A stretch of 64,000 bases of DNA from Marthasterias glacialis (GCA_911728455.2 OU452226.1:23383999-23447998); one strand, 5' to 3'. Positions 12,501 through 20,995 are shown, counted from the stretch's first letter. Made by a program: numbers and translations. Notes: generated by a model from the sequence alone, not told the origin.

Positions 12501-14824
12501 CCAGATACCAGGTCGACATGACCCAAAGTCAAAACATTGAATAACCCAGGTTTGCCTAGAAAACAACTGATGTTGACAGTTGGCACTGGATACCCGCCCC
12601 CATACCACCATCACCCCCCACACCCGCAGTCAGTGCTACCCGCACGAGTCTTAAAGGCCGGTTCATATCTCCAATATTTGCAAGCACAATAATCGTAACA
12701 AAATTACACTTACGGAAACATAGGACAGATGTTCTGTAATCACAGGTATAAACTGAAAAAACACAACAACAAAAAACCAAAATTTAGACAAACATCATGT
12801 AGTAGTTCATGAACAATGACTAGGCCTGTATGCCAGACAGAACCGGGAGAAAGATGAACCCGACGGCCCTTCCTGTCCGTGCTGTAGACGCAGCCTATCA
12901 GTACCACGTTGACGTGCGTGTACGAAAAAAAGGATATCACGTGACACGCGCGTATGGCAAAAATGATGTCACGTGAAACGTGCGCATGACAAAATGATAT
13001 CACGTGACACGTGTGTACGGCAAAAATGGCGACACGCATTGGGCATTTCTACGTTGTTGGTCGATCTAGATGATAAAAAGGGTGCATACGATTAGCTTGA
13101 GTCCGGGTCGACCCGATTGTGCTCATCCGGGTGAGAGCTAACCGAACGCCAACTTCCCCTGGCATTCATACATTGCATCTTGGGACAGCTAAAGGAACTA
13201 CTTTCATTGTGAGCATGACGTCCGTAAAAAGATCGTAAAATAATTATTTTCGTTGTGAAACTGCAACGTTTTATTTCAGAAGCCCAGCTTAAAACAAAAG
13301 TACACGTCTACGAATGACAAAATACTAAAATGCTCACAAAGTCACTGTTTTAGGTTGAAGCTGTGTGTCAAACTTCTCAAAAGCGTCCCGCTGAATAAAA
13401 AAAAAAAATGGCGGGTAATAGAGAAAGATTTTGTCGTGACGTCATGCATGGGGCGGGGGGAGGGGGGTCAGCCCCCAGTAACCTTCTCTAAAAACAGGTT
13501 AATACCGGGGGTTGACACGGGTTAAGCCACGACAATGACGTCAAAGCTATTCGGGGAGACCCGGGCGTTTTTTCCCGCCAATAGATCCTATATGTGCATA
13601 AGGTCTTTACTCACCATAGAGCTATATATTGACTAGAGCGCTAGCATTGTTCGTCCGTTGAAGCCGCCTGGGCGCATCCATGTCTATGTACAAACCTATG
13701 GAAAACTTGAAATCTTGTACGGCTGGGTTACGGCTATTTGCATACCACTACTTTGTTCCTTTTCCTTGCGTTATGGAATCACTTACACCAGAAATAAGAC
13801 GCGCTATCAGTTAATGCGCGTGATTTAACCTCAGCATATTTAGTACTGTAGCGCTAACTCTACATTGTATATGCACAACCGTTTTGAAGTCGCGCTGCAC
13901 GCAGACAATTGTTTAGTCACTGTGCGTCATGAAAGTGGACGCGACGATCAAGGGATGAGACGGGCCGGCACCTAAGAGATAGCTGTATGGCCGGCACTGA
14001 CAATAAATAAAAATTTTGACTGTATAAAGTTAAGAAAAGAGTATAAAATAAATGTAGGCCTATATTGTGAATCTTATACTGCAATGAAAAAGCTAAGCGT
14101 CCAGCGTTCATAGCGTCCTTCGTGTATCTTCGCGCAACCAACTAAATAACCAGGGCCCAATTTCATGGCTCTGCTTACCGCAGAATTCTGCCCTTACGGC
14201 CCATAGAATCGCGTGCTTTAAAGGGCACCGTAAGCGCAGTTTTCTGTGATAAGCAGAGCCATGAAATTGGGCCCAGCTTTCATCACAAGTGAAAACTCGC
14301 AAGCAAGGGACTTGTTTTTGCTCAAAACGCATAACACAAAGTTCCGTTCATGATAAAGTTTACGTCTCGTTTTATGATCACTCCCTTAAGAACGAAGGAG
14401 TTTGCTCTAAAAACGAAACGAAACAAAACAAAACAAAAAACATGGTAGGAACTAGAAAATACTGGTATGTGATTTGGATCTAGTTGTGTTAATTTGCAGT
14501 GATCAAAACAAAGCAGGTAAGAAAATAAAGATCATATTGTAAAGTTACGTTTATAAAGAGCCTAGCATAATGACTGCAGACTAAATCACTTACTTGTGGA
14601 AGGAAATTCAACTTTTTGGAACATCTGTGCGTCTTGCGTTTCGGAACCTTTATATTTGAATTAAATTTATTTCACCTTTTTTTCTTTCTCAAAAACTATC
14701 CGGAAATAAGTGAAGACTGATGGAAATAAATGTGCATCCACGCCATACTTCATTTGTTAACGATGCGTACAGAATGGTGTGACGACCCGCGTTTTGTATT
14801 TTCAAATCGTCGAGATGATGCGCA

Positions 14825-14860
<36 letters not shown>

Positions 14861-17858
14861 GGTTACACACATTTCTTAAAACAGGGAGGACATTATTACA
14901 ATGGTTTAGTGTCTGCACAACACATATACAACCACCTAGCTGAGTTGGTTTCTGCGTAAATAGTCGTAGAAAATGTTTGCCAGCGCATTTGCAATGGGGC
15001 TTCTGATGATGTTTGGAGCCGGTGTCATAGGGGCGCTACCAGAAGGAGTTAGTACACAATTCGCCGTATGCTCGGACAGAATCTCCTGCCACACCGGCAC
15101 GTGTGAAATGGGCGCGGTTCTTGCTGTATTGACGTCAGACTTTACCAACAAACTAAACTCGAGCAGATGTGGATTTCACAAAACTAGTCCTAACTTATGA
15201 CAAGTCATATAAGTTAGGACTAGTTACTCCTCCTAACTCGAGTCAAGATAAGACTAGTCCTAGCTCTTTCTGAAGTCCACACCGGCTCGTTCACGGGCGT
15301 TTAGACGCACTGTGAATCCGCCATGCTGATTGCGCACTGACTCATAATACACTATAAACGAGCACTGCTCGGATTAGTGTATAAACGAACGCTGCTCGGA
15401 TTAGTGTATAAACGAACGCTGCTCGGATTAGTGTATAAACGAGTGCTGCTCGGATTAGTGTATAAACGAGTGCTGCTCGGATTAGTGTATAAACGAGTGC
15501 TGCTCGGATTAGTGTATAAACGAACGCTGCTCGGAATAGTGTATAAACGAATGCTGCTCGGATTAGTGTACAAACGAACGCTGCTCGGATTAGTGTATAA
15601 ACGAACGCTGCTCGGATTAGTGTATAAACGAACGCTGCTCGGATTAGTGTATAAACGAGCGCTGCTCGGATTAGTGTATAAATGGACGCTGCTCGGATTA
15701 GTGTCCCTGCAAATTTATCTTAAATCTTATTAGGCCTACTGAACTTTTGTGCAATTGCAATCCTGGCGTTTACTTCAAAATAAATCGCGTATATCAAATA
15801 AACACATAAATTGTAATATAGAAATAATAGGCCTATACAAAAATGTTTTTCATCTTTGTAAAACTTGTGAACATATTTTTATCAAATTTAGTTTTATATT
15901 TAGCCTATTTTTGACGACTAAACGCTGATCTGAATGAATACAATCCAAGATTAATAGTTACATTCCATATTTCCAGCTCTGAGTCCCTTGTTTATGGAAC
16001 TCCCTTCCATAAGTCCCTTTCCATTTTTTTCATGCTGTTTCTCATTCGGGGTGGGTCTTAGGTGAGACTTAGACTTGTCTTGGACCTATGAATCGAAACA
16101 TACAAAGAGGACAGTCAATGAAAACTTGTTATTAAATGTGCATTGCGTCTTCGTTGGACGATTTATTGGGCGGTAAAAAAAACTTTTTTTTTTGATTGCA
16201 GCATAACAAGAAAGATCATCCAAAAGTAGATTATAAGCAATGACATCCACTAAAATAACCAACAGATTTGGCCGGTTTCGTGGTCATTGAAAAACCCACA
16301 AGGGTCACGTGACGCACATGTGACTTATCTGCTTCAAAAATTTGAAACCGATAACTGCCTGGTTGTTCAGCTAGTTGTATTTCCATCCGTTTGAAAAATC
16401 TTATTTACTGGACCCAATTAAACTCTGATTGTTTGCAATAATTCTCCGTGAGTAAATAACGAAAGTGGACATGTTTATTCAAATGTTTGATCCTAGTTAT
16501 TATTAATGAGGGAAATTGCATTTGACACCTAGAGGCCTAGCGAGTCCAAAGCCCATTACGTTGGCATTTAGGGGAATTCGCGGCTTGCCAGCATCGCTAA
16601 TTTGCGGTTGGAATTTACGGCTGCATTCGCTGCTGGTATTTGCAGCTATGCTATCTTTAGCCTTCTAATTGAAGTCACTGTTTTTGACGGTTGCAACGAC
16701 GGGATGAGCGTATATTTTAAGAGGTTGGGAGCCTTCCTGTAAGAAACGGTTTCCTCTCGTTCCCTGAGGTTGGTTCAAGTCTTGTTTATAAACATAAATA
16801 TCAGGAGGTAGTTGTATCCAAAGTAAAGGGTTTACTGTTCAGATTGTCGAGCTCACTAACCGGTTTTAAAGGAACTTATTTGAAAATTAGTTGGTGTGAA
16901 ATCGTGAACTATAGGTCGAATCGCTTCATGCCCACTCTTAACCGTCTTATCAAAAGAAACTATTGGATGAGTAAACATAAACGGAAAAAAATAAATTGTT
17001 AAATGAATTAATTATTCATTATTTTGACATTTCTTCCTTGATAGTAGGATTTTCAACATTAAACAAGAATACGAAAGATGAATAGGGAACTGAATGAATG
17101 AACTTATTTCACCACATTGTAACAGCAGTAAAAAATCATTACAAACAGTTAACATTAATGATTCCATTACAATGAGTAGGGTACCGGAGAGTATAACATA
17201 TTATACTGTCGGAGCCGGTCCCCTTTCAGAGGTCAAGCGAGAGGCATTATAACTACTTAATTACTTACAAAACGTGAAAAGAAAATACATCAAAATAACT
17301 GATGAATAATGAGATGAAATGTAGTAGAAGAGTGTGCATGGGTGAAATGAACTATGACAAACATACGTCATTGCAGATACTTGGATAGAGGTGTACAAGA
17401 AACATTTTTTTTGAGACAATCAACAGGGCGTTTACTGTGGGTGATGGGGTGTGAAGTGTTTATTCACGTTTTTTTTTAAAGGTCTGGGTTTTGGAACAGG
17501 CTTGGATGTTGGGAGGGAGTTCATTCCAAAGCGAAACGCCAACATATTTAGTAGTAGAGCGACCCATTTGACCTTTCGTTCACGTTGGATGAATCAGATT
17601 TAAGTTCCGTGTTTTATAATTGTGTACATTCCGATTCAAGGTAAACAGATTCGTAAACACATTGGGCGGTTTATAGATACATTCATAAACAAAACACAAT
17701 ATTTATAAAAATCAGTAGTTAATTGAAGTTAATTGTGCATGACTTACTTCCCCGTGATCCGTTTGACGTTTGTGATAATTCTGTTGCCTTTGCCCAGTTT
17801 GGTGTCCATAAACGCAGACTGTCACAACAACCAAACACACCAGCGCAACAAACCTCAT
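372..17858 (-). CDS. Protease gene A: secreted LDLa-rich/TSP1/trypsin-like serine protease (3' end outside window)
   Basis: Gene span; exons are listed separately. In transcription order I see a signal-peptide exon (17748-17858), three microexon+LDLa pairs (12752-8290), three further LDLa exons (7836-7955, 5779-5898, 3956-4075), a TSP1 exon (3489-3656) and three trypsin exons (2054-2243, 1088-1350, 372-523). The product should be a secreted zymogen with its protease domain at the C-terminus. His (AAHC), Asp (NDIVV) and the Asp of the trypsin specificity pocket (GGIDACQ) are present; the exon with GDSGGP must lie left of base 1. From the first microexon on, every exon is phase 1-1 up to the trypsin exons, which keep the same phases as gene B. 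Two weak points remain: no secure exon links the signal-peptide exon to the first microexon, and joining 8290 directly to 7955 creates TAG. Gene B, about 3.4 kb upstream on the same strand, is a paralogue. Confidence 0.8.
524..1087. other. Gene A intron, no gene seen
   Basis: Intron between trypsin exons 2 and 3. It contains an A-rich run near 540-565 and a C/T-rich stretch at about 957-1035 (repeated CCCCTTCC-like blocks). No coding signal was seen on either strand. Confidence 0.6.
1088..1350 (-). CDS. Gene A trypsin exon 2 (catalytic Asp)
   Basis: Acceptor CTACAG at 1351-1352 and donor AAG|GTATAA. It translates from RKDASDWVVYLGKQ through VTEIFFNN, RTYVNDIVVMVMKTPVAK and NNICLD to CYITGFGLTEG. 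The Asp in VNDIVV aligns with the triad Asp (compare SDNDIAVLV in gene B). The Cys in NNICLD is the usual partner of the light-chain Cys (CGTR) upstream of the activation site. The exon is 263 nt and phase 2 to 1, matching gene B exon 8. Confidence 0.88.
1351..2053. other. Gene A intron, no gene seen
   Basis: AT-rich intron between the catalytic Asp and His exons. No recognisable repeat family or coding signal was seen on either strand. Confidence 0.55.
2054..2243 (-). CDS. Gene A trypsin exon 1 (activation site and catalytic His)
   Basis: Acceptor CGAAG at 2244-2245 and donor GGG|GTGAGG. The exon encodes KECGTRQKQSGR, then the cleavage site R|IVGGKDAV, WPWQAHIIW, CGGSL and IISAAHCFEEG. The Cys in ECGTR is the usual light-chain disulfide Cys. 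The His in AAHC is the triad His. Compared with gene B, the loop after WPWQA is longer and carries an NKT glycosylation sequon. The exon is 190 nt, phase 1 to 2, matching gene B exon 7 (181 nt). Confidence 0.88.
2420..3232. repeat. Octanucleotide array (GAGCAGGC)n followed by (GAACAAAC)n
   Basis: On the plus strand about 43 near-perfect GAGCAGGC units (to about 2805) pass through a few mixed units (GAACAAGC) into GAACAAAC units up to about 3225. The second block is interrupted by three related segments of the form AACCCAAGAAACAAACAAC near 2870, 3050 and 3205. It lies in a gene A intron. An 8-bp unit without stop codons leaves most frames open, so the long open frames here are not genes. Confidence 0.95.
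3489..3656 (-). CDS. Gene A thrombospondin type-1 exon
   Basis: Acceptor ACTCCAG at 3657-3658; donor chosen as GTAG|GTTAGTG because it gives phase 1 and joins in frame to KECGTR. The exon encodes ECSWNAWGDWDTCNCETG, RRIRECPC and CDMQSCPSV: the W-x2-W-x2-W motif and six-plus cysteines of a TSP1 domain. Its length, 168 nt, is identical to the gene B TSP1 exon, with the same 1-1 phase. TSP1 modules usually bind glycosaminoglycans or matrix proteins, and this one precedes the protease domain. Confidence 0.85.
3956..4075 (-). CDS. Gene A LDLa exon 6
   Basis: Acceptor TTTGCAG and donor AATG|GTTTGT (weak, but needed for phase 1 into the TSP1 exon). The exon encodes FQCSDGLFNINSDWVCDGEQ followed by DCKDNSDEMSPFC. 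It has the C-D-G-x2-D-C and N-S-D-E calcium-site pattern of an LDL-receptor class A repeat, but only four Cys. It is the downstream copy of a duplicated exon: its first split codon is G|GC (Gly), whereas the upstream copy has T|GC (Cys). Confidence 0.82.
4267..5062. mobile_element. Non-autonomous TIR DNA element, family 1, copy 1
   Basis: The ends are inverted repeats: TAGACCGATTGCGCGACAAT at the left and CGCGCAATCGGTCTA at the right, with GGTCACGTGAC next to each end. It is 796 bp long and has no convincing transposase. A 64-codon frame at 4754-4948 is kept in copy 2 but absent from copy 3, so it is probably not functional. Related copies are at 6090-6886 and 22231-22859. Confidence 0.82.
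5066..5640. repeat. Degenerate ~140 bp tandem repeats
   Basis: About four diverged units share CTTCCTGTTTGGACCGGAAG, AAAGGTCAAA and GGGGTCA; successive CCTGTTTGG boxes start near 5197, 5337 and 5482. The same array recurs in the duplicated copy at about 6890-7465. It is intronic. Confidence 0.8.
5779..5898 (-). CDS. Gene A LDLa exon 5 (duplicate of exon 6)
   Basis: 120 nt, phase 1-1, encoding FQCSDGLLKINSEWVCDGEQ then DCKDNSDEMSPFC. It joins the preceding LDLa exon through a split T|GC Cys codon, giving SSCFQC. It differs from exon 6 by four bases, three of which change amino acids (F/L, N/K, D/E). Confidence 0.82.
6090..6886. mobile_element. TIR DNA element, family 1, copy 2
   Basis: Copy carried inside the tandem duplication, with the same terminal TAGACCGATTGCGCGA and CGCAATCGGTCTA ends as 4267-5062. 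It arose by the segmental duplication, not by an independent insertion. Confidence 0.82.
7681..7815 (-). mobile_element. tRNA-derived SINE fragment with T/G tail
   Basis: Read on the minus strand: an A-box-like TTGGCTAGTTG, about 45 bases later a perfect B box GGTTCGAATCCC, then sequence running into a C/A homopolymer tract (T10-12 and G runs on the plus strand at 7681-7723). This is the layout of a Pol III SINE. It ends about 20 bases from an LDLa exon donor. Confidence 0.6.
7836..7955 (-). CDS. Gene A LDLa exon 4
   Basis: Donor TCAT|GTAAGT is strong. The exon encodes CDSRGYRYCVKDSGC, FDIGVDYVCDGVPNC and YNQQDESS, with the sixth Cys formed by the T|GC junction with the next exon. It is the only LDLa cassette of gene A with all six Cys positions from one exon plus its junction. 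The acidic SDE motif is degenerate (QDES), so calcium binding may be altered. Acceptor CCAAAG|AG has a poor pyrimidine tract. If the preceding exon is 8290-8394, the split codon becomes TAG, so an exon may be missing between them. Confidence 0.7.
8290..8394 (-). CDS. Gene A LDLa exon 3
   Basis: 105 nt, phase 1-1: CFQPKEPGEGVFPDFVCDNR then ADCADGSDEFCFGK. It supplies Cys 3-6 of an LDLa domain whose Cys 1-2 come from microexon 3 (CNTNENDDCF). The C-x5-C-x2-GSDE core is intact. Donor AAGT|GTTACC is weak. Confidence 0.72.
8395..9502. other. Gene A intron, no gene seen
   Basis: About 1.1 kb of intron. It contains GCCGCCATATTTG/GCGGCCATTTTG boxes near 8800 and 8980, and AT-rich sequence of uncertain origin. 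No coding signal. Confidence 0.5.
9503..9538 (-). CDS. Gene A microexon 3 (36 nt)
   Basis: Acceptor TTGATAG and donor TTTCA|GTAAGT. The exon encodes YCNTNENDDCF, phase 1-1. It gives the first two Cys of the LDLa domain completed by 8290-8394, ending in the same C-F-x-C junction motif as the other microexons. Confidence 0.65.
9991..10089 (-). CDS. Gene A LDLa exon 2
   Basis: Acceptor CTTTCAG and donor GACC|GTGAGT, 99 nt, phase 1-1. It encodes CANPGTEGEGVLKRFTCDGL then NDCNDGSDEVCD: LDLa Cys 3-6 with an intact calcium motif (D-G-S-D-E). Cys 1-2 come from microexon 2. Confidence 0.8.
10161..10740. repeat. Dispersed repeat with GGGGAC(C/T) blocks and CA microsatellites
   Basis: The stretch has repeated GGGGACC/GGGGACT boxes, CCTATTGTCCCTCTTTTGTT and several (CA)n runs (10313-10322, 10505-10528, 10703-10716). 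The part at about 10545-10705 is found in opposite orientation at 59335-59490, so it is a dispersed family. Intronic. Confidence 0.65.
11112..11153 (-). CDS. Gene A microexon 2 (42 nt)
   Basis: Acceptor TATATAG|AG and donor TTTCG|GTGAG. It reads KKCTATTENKKDCF, phase 1-1, joining to ACANPG of LDLa exon 2 as C-F-A-C. An alternative acceptor two bases downstream would break the phase. Confidence 0.65.
11829..11968. mobile_element. Foldback MITE (GGTTCATACTTC family)
   Basis: Inverted ends AAGCTTGGTTCATACTTCAC and GAAGTATGAACCGGGCTT, with further internal complementarity (GCGAAGCGAATT / AATTCGCTTCGC). About 140 bp, intronic. Confidence 0.8.
12302..12400 (-). CDS. Gene A LDLa exon 1 (lacks two Cys)
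   Basis: Acceptor CCAACAG and donor ACTA|GTAAGT, 99 nt, phase 1-1: CANPSYTGEGTPKYAVLDGF then IDCMDGSDEEET. It aligns residue for residue with LDLa exon 2, but Cys 4 is Leu (AVLDG against FTCDG) and Cys 6 is lost (DEEET against DEVCD). The GSDE acidic motif is kept. Confidence 0.78.
12714..12752 (-). CDS. Gene A microexon 1 (39 nt)
   Basis: Acceptor TTTTTTCAG and donor TTCC|GTAAGT. It encodes YTCDYRTSVLCF, phase 1-1, joining to LDLa exon 1 as C-F-R-C. Both splice sites are strong for so short an exon. Confidence 0.66.
12925..13033. repeat. Three ~36 bp direct repeats carrying TCACGTGA
   Basis: Three imperfect units contain ATATCACGTGACACG, ATGTCACGTGAAACG and ATATCACGTGACACG, separated by GC(A)AAAAATG-type spacers. 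Each holds a CACGTG palindrome. It lies in an early gene A intron. Confidence 0.75.
14153..14274. mobile_element. Foldback MITE (GGGCCCAATTTCATGGCTCT family)
   Basis: Perfect inverted ends GGGCCCAATTTCATGGCTCT and AGAGCCATGAAATTGGGCCC, about 122 bp in all. A diverged fragment of related sequence is seen at about 41200-41310. Confidence 0.85.
14594..14647 (-). CDS. Candidate short gene A exon
   Basis: A good donor (CACAA|GTAAGT) follows 54 nt that start after AAATATAAAG, a poor acceptor. Both useful frames are open; one begins VPKRKTH and slightly resembles the basic linker exon 3 of gene B (SPKKRQW). It neither restores the 0-to-1 phase shift needed between the signal exon and microexon 1 on its own nor can be ruled out. 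Confidence 0.22.
14828..14859. repeat. Poly(T) tract
   Basis: Uninterrupted run of about 32 T. It could be the tail of a minus-strand retroposon, but no SINE body was recognised beside it. Confidence 0.8.
15169..15282. mobile_element. Foldback MITE (GGATTTCACAAAACTAGTCC family), copy 1
   Basis: Begins TGTGGATTTCACAAAACTAG and ends near CTGAAGTCCACA, with internal repeats of ACTAGTCCTAACTT in both orientations. A clearer copy is at 60846-60974. The adjacent 14973-15105 segment (GAAGGAGTTAGTACACAAT, CGGACAGAATCTCCTGCC) recurs at about 36725-36830. Confidence 0.8.
15360..15705. repeat. 27-bp minisatellite
   Basis: About 12-13 head-to-tail copies of a unit containing CGAACGCTGCTCGGATTAG then TGTATAAA. 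Variation is mostly single transitions at CpG-containing positions (AACGCT, AGTGCT, AGCGCT). A 27-bp unit keeps frame, so the open frames on both strands are artefacts. Confidence 0.95.
15706..17747. other. Gene A first intron (5' part), no gene seen
   Basis: AT-rich, with scattered low-complexity tracts. I searched for an equivalent of gene B exon 2 (basic linker) on the minus strand and found none that convinced. Confidence 0.45.
17748..17858 (-). CDS. Gene A exon 1: start codon and signal peptide
   Basis: ATG at 17856-17858 opens MRFVALVCLVVVTVCVYG, a typical signal peptide (basic n-region, hydrophobic core, small residue before the cut), followed by a short basic Gln-rich linker. Donor GGGGAA|GTAAGT ends the exon in phase 0, as in gene B exon 1. 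This start is chosen because a TATA box lies upstream at proper distance and upstream ATGs open only tiny frames. The link to the LDLa exons is inferred from strand, spacing and the gene B layout. Confidence 0.72.
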
Positions 17859-17902
17859 CTTTCCTGCACGGATTGCGTATATCGGTCTTGGAGAACTACC
17901 GT

Positions 17903-17908
17903 TTACAT
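17903..17908 (-). promoter_or_regulatory. Start-stop element (ATGTAA) in gene A leader
   Basis: In the predicted 5' leader the sequence ATG is followed directly by TAA. A second upstream ATG at 17927-17929 opens a six-codon frame. Such minimal upstream frames can reduce or gate translation of the main frame. Confidence 0.4.
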
Positions 17909-17990
17909 TCAACAAAATGAACAAACCATCGGGTGTTTTTAGATTTCAAACTCGAACTCCGGACTGGGAACGATCTTAACGCAACCTCTT

Positions 17991-17998
17991 CTTTTATA
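17991..17998 (-). promoter_or_regulatory. TATA box of gene A
   Basis: TATAAAAG on the minus strand. An initiator-like CCCAGTCC places a start site at about 17965, 33 bases downstream of the first T. The resulting leader is about 107 nt. Confidence 0.55.
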
Positions 17999-18623
17999 CA
18001 CAGCACTCTTGCAATAATAATCAAACTTAATTAATGCCGGGTAATTATTAACGGTTTTTTGGGCTCTTTGTGTTGTGCGTTTTGTCTCTCCTTGTTTAAG
18101 ATCCAGCGGATAGGTGCAATTGTTTTGCAATTTGTTTCCGGATCGTTGCTATTAACGTATGAAACATTTGTACTCTATAACAAAACATGAACAAGTAGAG
18201 ATGACGACGTCTGTGAAATGGCCCGTAATGATCTTGGTAGATATTTTTTTCAAGGACAGCCATTTCCCAATATGGCTGACCTTTTTAAATTGATACAAAA
18301 TCATACTCGTAACTCAGGAAGTAAGAGGTACGGAATCTTCATTTTGGTGTCTATATTTTTTTTATAAAGATTTGCAAGGTCTAATCCAGTCCGGTGAAAC
18401 AGCGTTTCCGATTGGTCACACCTGTTTTATGTCAAGTGTTTGCAGAATGTAGATGGCTATTTGTGATAATGTTACCTTGGACGACTATGTGAGAGGCTTA
18501 AATAATTCTTTCTAACATACCTCAACATTGCTCTGCTTAACATCATTCTGCTCAACATCATTCTGCTCAATGCGGTCATCTTTCCCCGCTTACAGGGTTA
18601 GCAAAAATGTTTGCACCACTCAA

Positions 18624-18823
18624 CCACCACCACCACCACCACAACCACCACCACCACCACCACCACCACCGCCACCGCCACCGCCGACACCACCATAACA
18701 ACCATCACCACCACCACAGCCACCACCACCGCCACCACCACCGCCACCACCACCACCACCACCACCACCACCACCACCACCACCACCACCACCACCACCA
18801 CCACCACCACCACCACCACCGTT
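18624..18823. repeat. (CCA)n trinucleotide microsatellite
   Basis: About 200 bases of CCA/CAC with some CCG and ACA variants. The poly-His, poly-Thr and poly-Val frames over it are artefacts. Intergenic. Confidence 0.97.
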
Positions 18824-18829
18824 TGATAC

Positions 18830-20260
18830 ATCGAAAGAAACAGGCCATCCATAATTCATTCAATTTTTTCTATTTATTATGGTAACCTTTTTATTATTCA
18901 CGCCCCGGTAACTCGCGTTAGGTTTGAAAGCTAATTGACTCTATTGTGTGGCCTTTTAATGAGTATCCCAATAAATCGTTAATTGAAATATGTGCGATTT
19001 GTTTTCAACTTGTTGGATTGTTATTTGGCAACAGTATTGAATATCTCCCTTTTTCATTGATGACAAACGAGGCATTGCCGCTCTCGTCTGGTTGCAGTGA
19101 ATTCGATTAATTAAATTTATTGATATTGAGATGGTCTTGTAGAACGCCAAAAATAGTTTTGATTAACTAAAAATATCTCATCCGTAACCTAGTTTAAAAT
19201 TTGGAAAAGAAACTGTTAAACTTCAGTTGCCGACGGAGGTGTAAACAATTAACTCAGACTTTAAGAAAACAAGAATAAATGATATTTATATGTATTACGT
19301 TAATGCAAACTTACTTTTGGTTTAATTTGTATTTCTTTATTTCTTCATGATGGGACCATGGATATAGAAGATGCATTGGTCAGGATGAGAGAGTCAAGAG
19401 AGACTGAGGGGCCAGGATGAGGGAGTCAAGAGAGACTGAGGAGTGAAAGGCGGGACCTCGGATATAGAAGATCAATTGGTCAAGATGACCGGGTACCAAC
19501 AGAGACTAAGAAAGAAAAAAAAGGGTATTTTTTCTTCGATCTATCTCTGAATGAATTTTGACAGCTGTTTCAAAACAAAAATCAAACAAAACAATTCACA
19601 TAATATGCCACGGGTCTGATGGACGTGAGATAACATCATCGGGATCCTAAAACAATAACTAATTTTTAGATTTAAATTAATTTATCATTGGCGGATTTTT
19701 GTGGTGCAATACCTTGAATAAAAGCTTGTAACATTCTCGGATCTTTAAAATATAAAATAGCAATTTAAATTTTGGGTCAAATCGGCAAAAAATCGGACCG
19801 GGCATCTTAGCCTGCCTGGTTGGTTGCATATGTTTTAAGTGTGTGAATAGGTTTGTCATATTCTGAGGAATATTAATACATTAATTGGTAAAGTAACGGG
19901 AATTGCTTCTGTATGAATTTTGGAAGGGCCGCTTGAGAAATTTTCCATACGGCTCTCTCCTAAGACATTGTTAAATATATAAAAGTGAGATGTGTACCGA
20001 CCTCCCCATACAGTAGTAGTGTAAAGATGGAACAACTAAGTTTACACAAAGAGTCTCCTTACAGCTTTGCGAAATACAGTCGCGATTTCTTTTTAGCATA
20101 CCCGGCTTAGCAGAGGAAACTTTTGTGTTGAACAATGAGGGTGCCACTAAAAGTTTCATCTCTTATAACTAAAAAACAATCCACATGTGCCGTTCTAAAC
20201 TTGGCCCTCAACCTTCTAAACGTCACTCGTTGCCCGTCGACTGCACCCGCTGCTGCAGTC
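18830..20260. other. Intergenic, no gene seen
   Basis: AT-rich. It holds a degenerate duplication at about 19355-19512 (ATATAGAAGAT, GAGTCAAGAGAGACTGAG repeated). No coding signal on either strand. Confidence 0.5.
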
Positions 20261-20264
20261 CCTG

Positions 20265-20930
20265 AACACACCCGTACCCCTGCAGTCAATGCAGTCCCTG
20301 CCTCCCCTGTGCCCCGTCTGCTCCCCCCTGCATCCCTGCACCCCGTATACCCGTCTGCTCCCCTGGAAACCCGCACCCCTGCACTCCATGTACCCCCATA
20401 CCTCGTCTGCTCCCCTGCAAACCTGCACCCATGCACTCCATGTACCCCCATACCTCGTCTGCTCCCCTGCAAACCTGCACCCCTGCACTCCATGTACCCC
20501 CATACCTCGTCTGCTCCCCTGCAAACCCGCACCCCTGCACTCCATGTACCCCCATACCCCGTCTGCTCCCCTGCAAACCTGCACCCCTGCACTCCCTGCA
20601 CCCCCATACCTCGTCTGCTCCCCTGCACACCTGCACTCCTGCACTCCATGTAGCCCCATACCTCGTCTGCTCCCCTGCAAACCTGCACCCCTGCACTCCC
20701 TGCCCCTTATATCCCTTCTCCTCCCCTGCAAACCTGCATCCCCCCTGCATACCCCTACTCCCCTGGAAACCTGCACCCGCTGCAGTCCCCGCAACCCCAT
20801 ACACCGTATGCTCCCCTGCTGGAAATCTGCACCCTTAGCACTTCCTGCACCCACTATACCCCATACGCTTCCCTGCACCCCTAAGCTCCCCTGCACATCA
20901 CGCATCTCCAGCACCATCTTCACCCCTGCA
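20265..20930. repeat. 52-bp minisatellite, C-rich on plus strand
   Basis: Units contain CCATACCTCGTCTGCTCCCC, TGCAAACCTGCACCC and TGCACTCCATGTA; the central copies are near-perfect (unit spacing 52) and decay at both ends. A 52-bp unit shifts frame each copy, yet no stops occur, which explains long overlapping open frames on both strands. Confidence 0.93.
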
Positions 20931-20995
20931 TTCCCTGTTATATATCAAATCTGTAGAATAACACACATGCTATTTCTATGTATCATTTATGCTGT

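Noticed and set aside
12740-13039. 99-codon minus-strand frame rich in His/Val/Ile
   Set aside because: Comes from the three TCACGTGA direct repeats and overlaps microexon 1 in another frame.
15360-15705. CRISPR-like array
   Set aside because: Units are contiguous with no unique spacers, and the DNA is eukaryotic.
15352-15733. In-frame nine-residue repeat protein
   Set aside because: 27-bp tandem array lying in an intron of gene A; open on both strands.
18598-18885. Poly-His, poly-Thr, poly-Val and poly-Gly frames
   Set aside because: Translation of a (CCA)n microsatellite.
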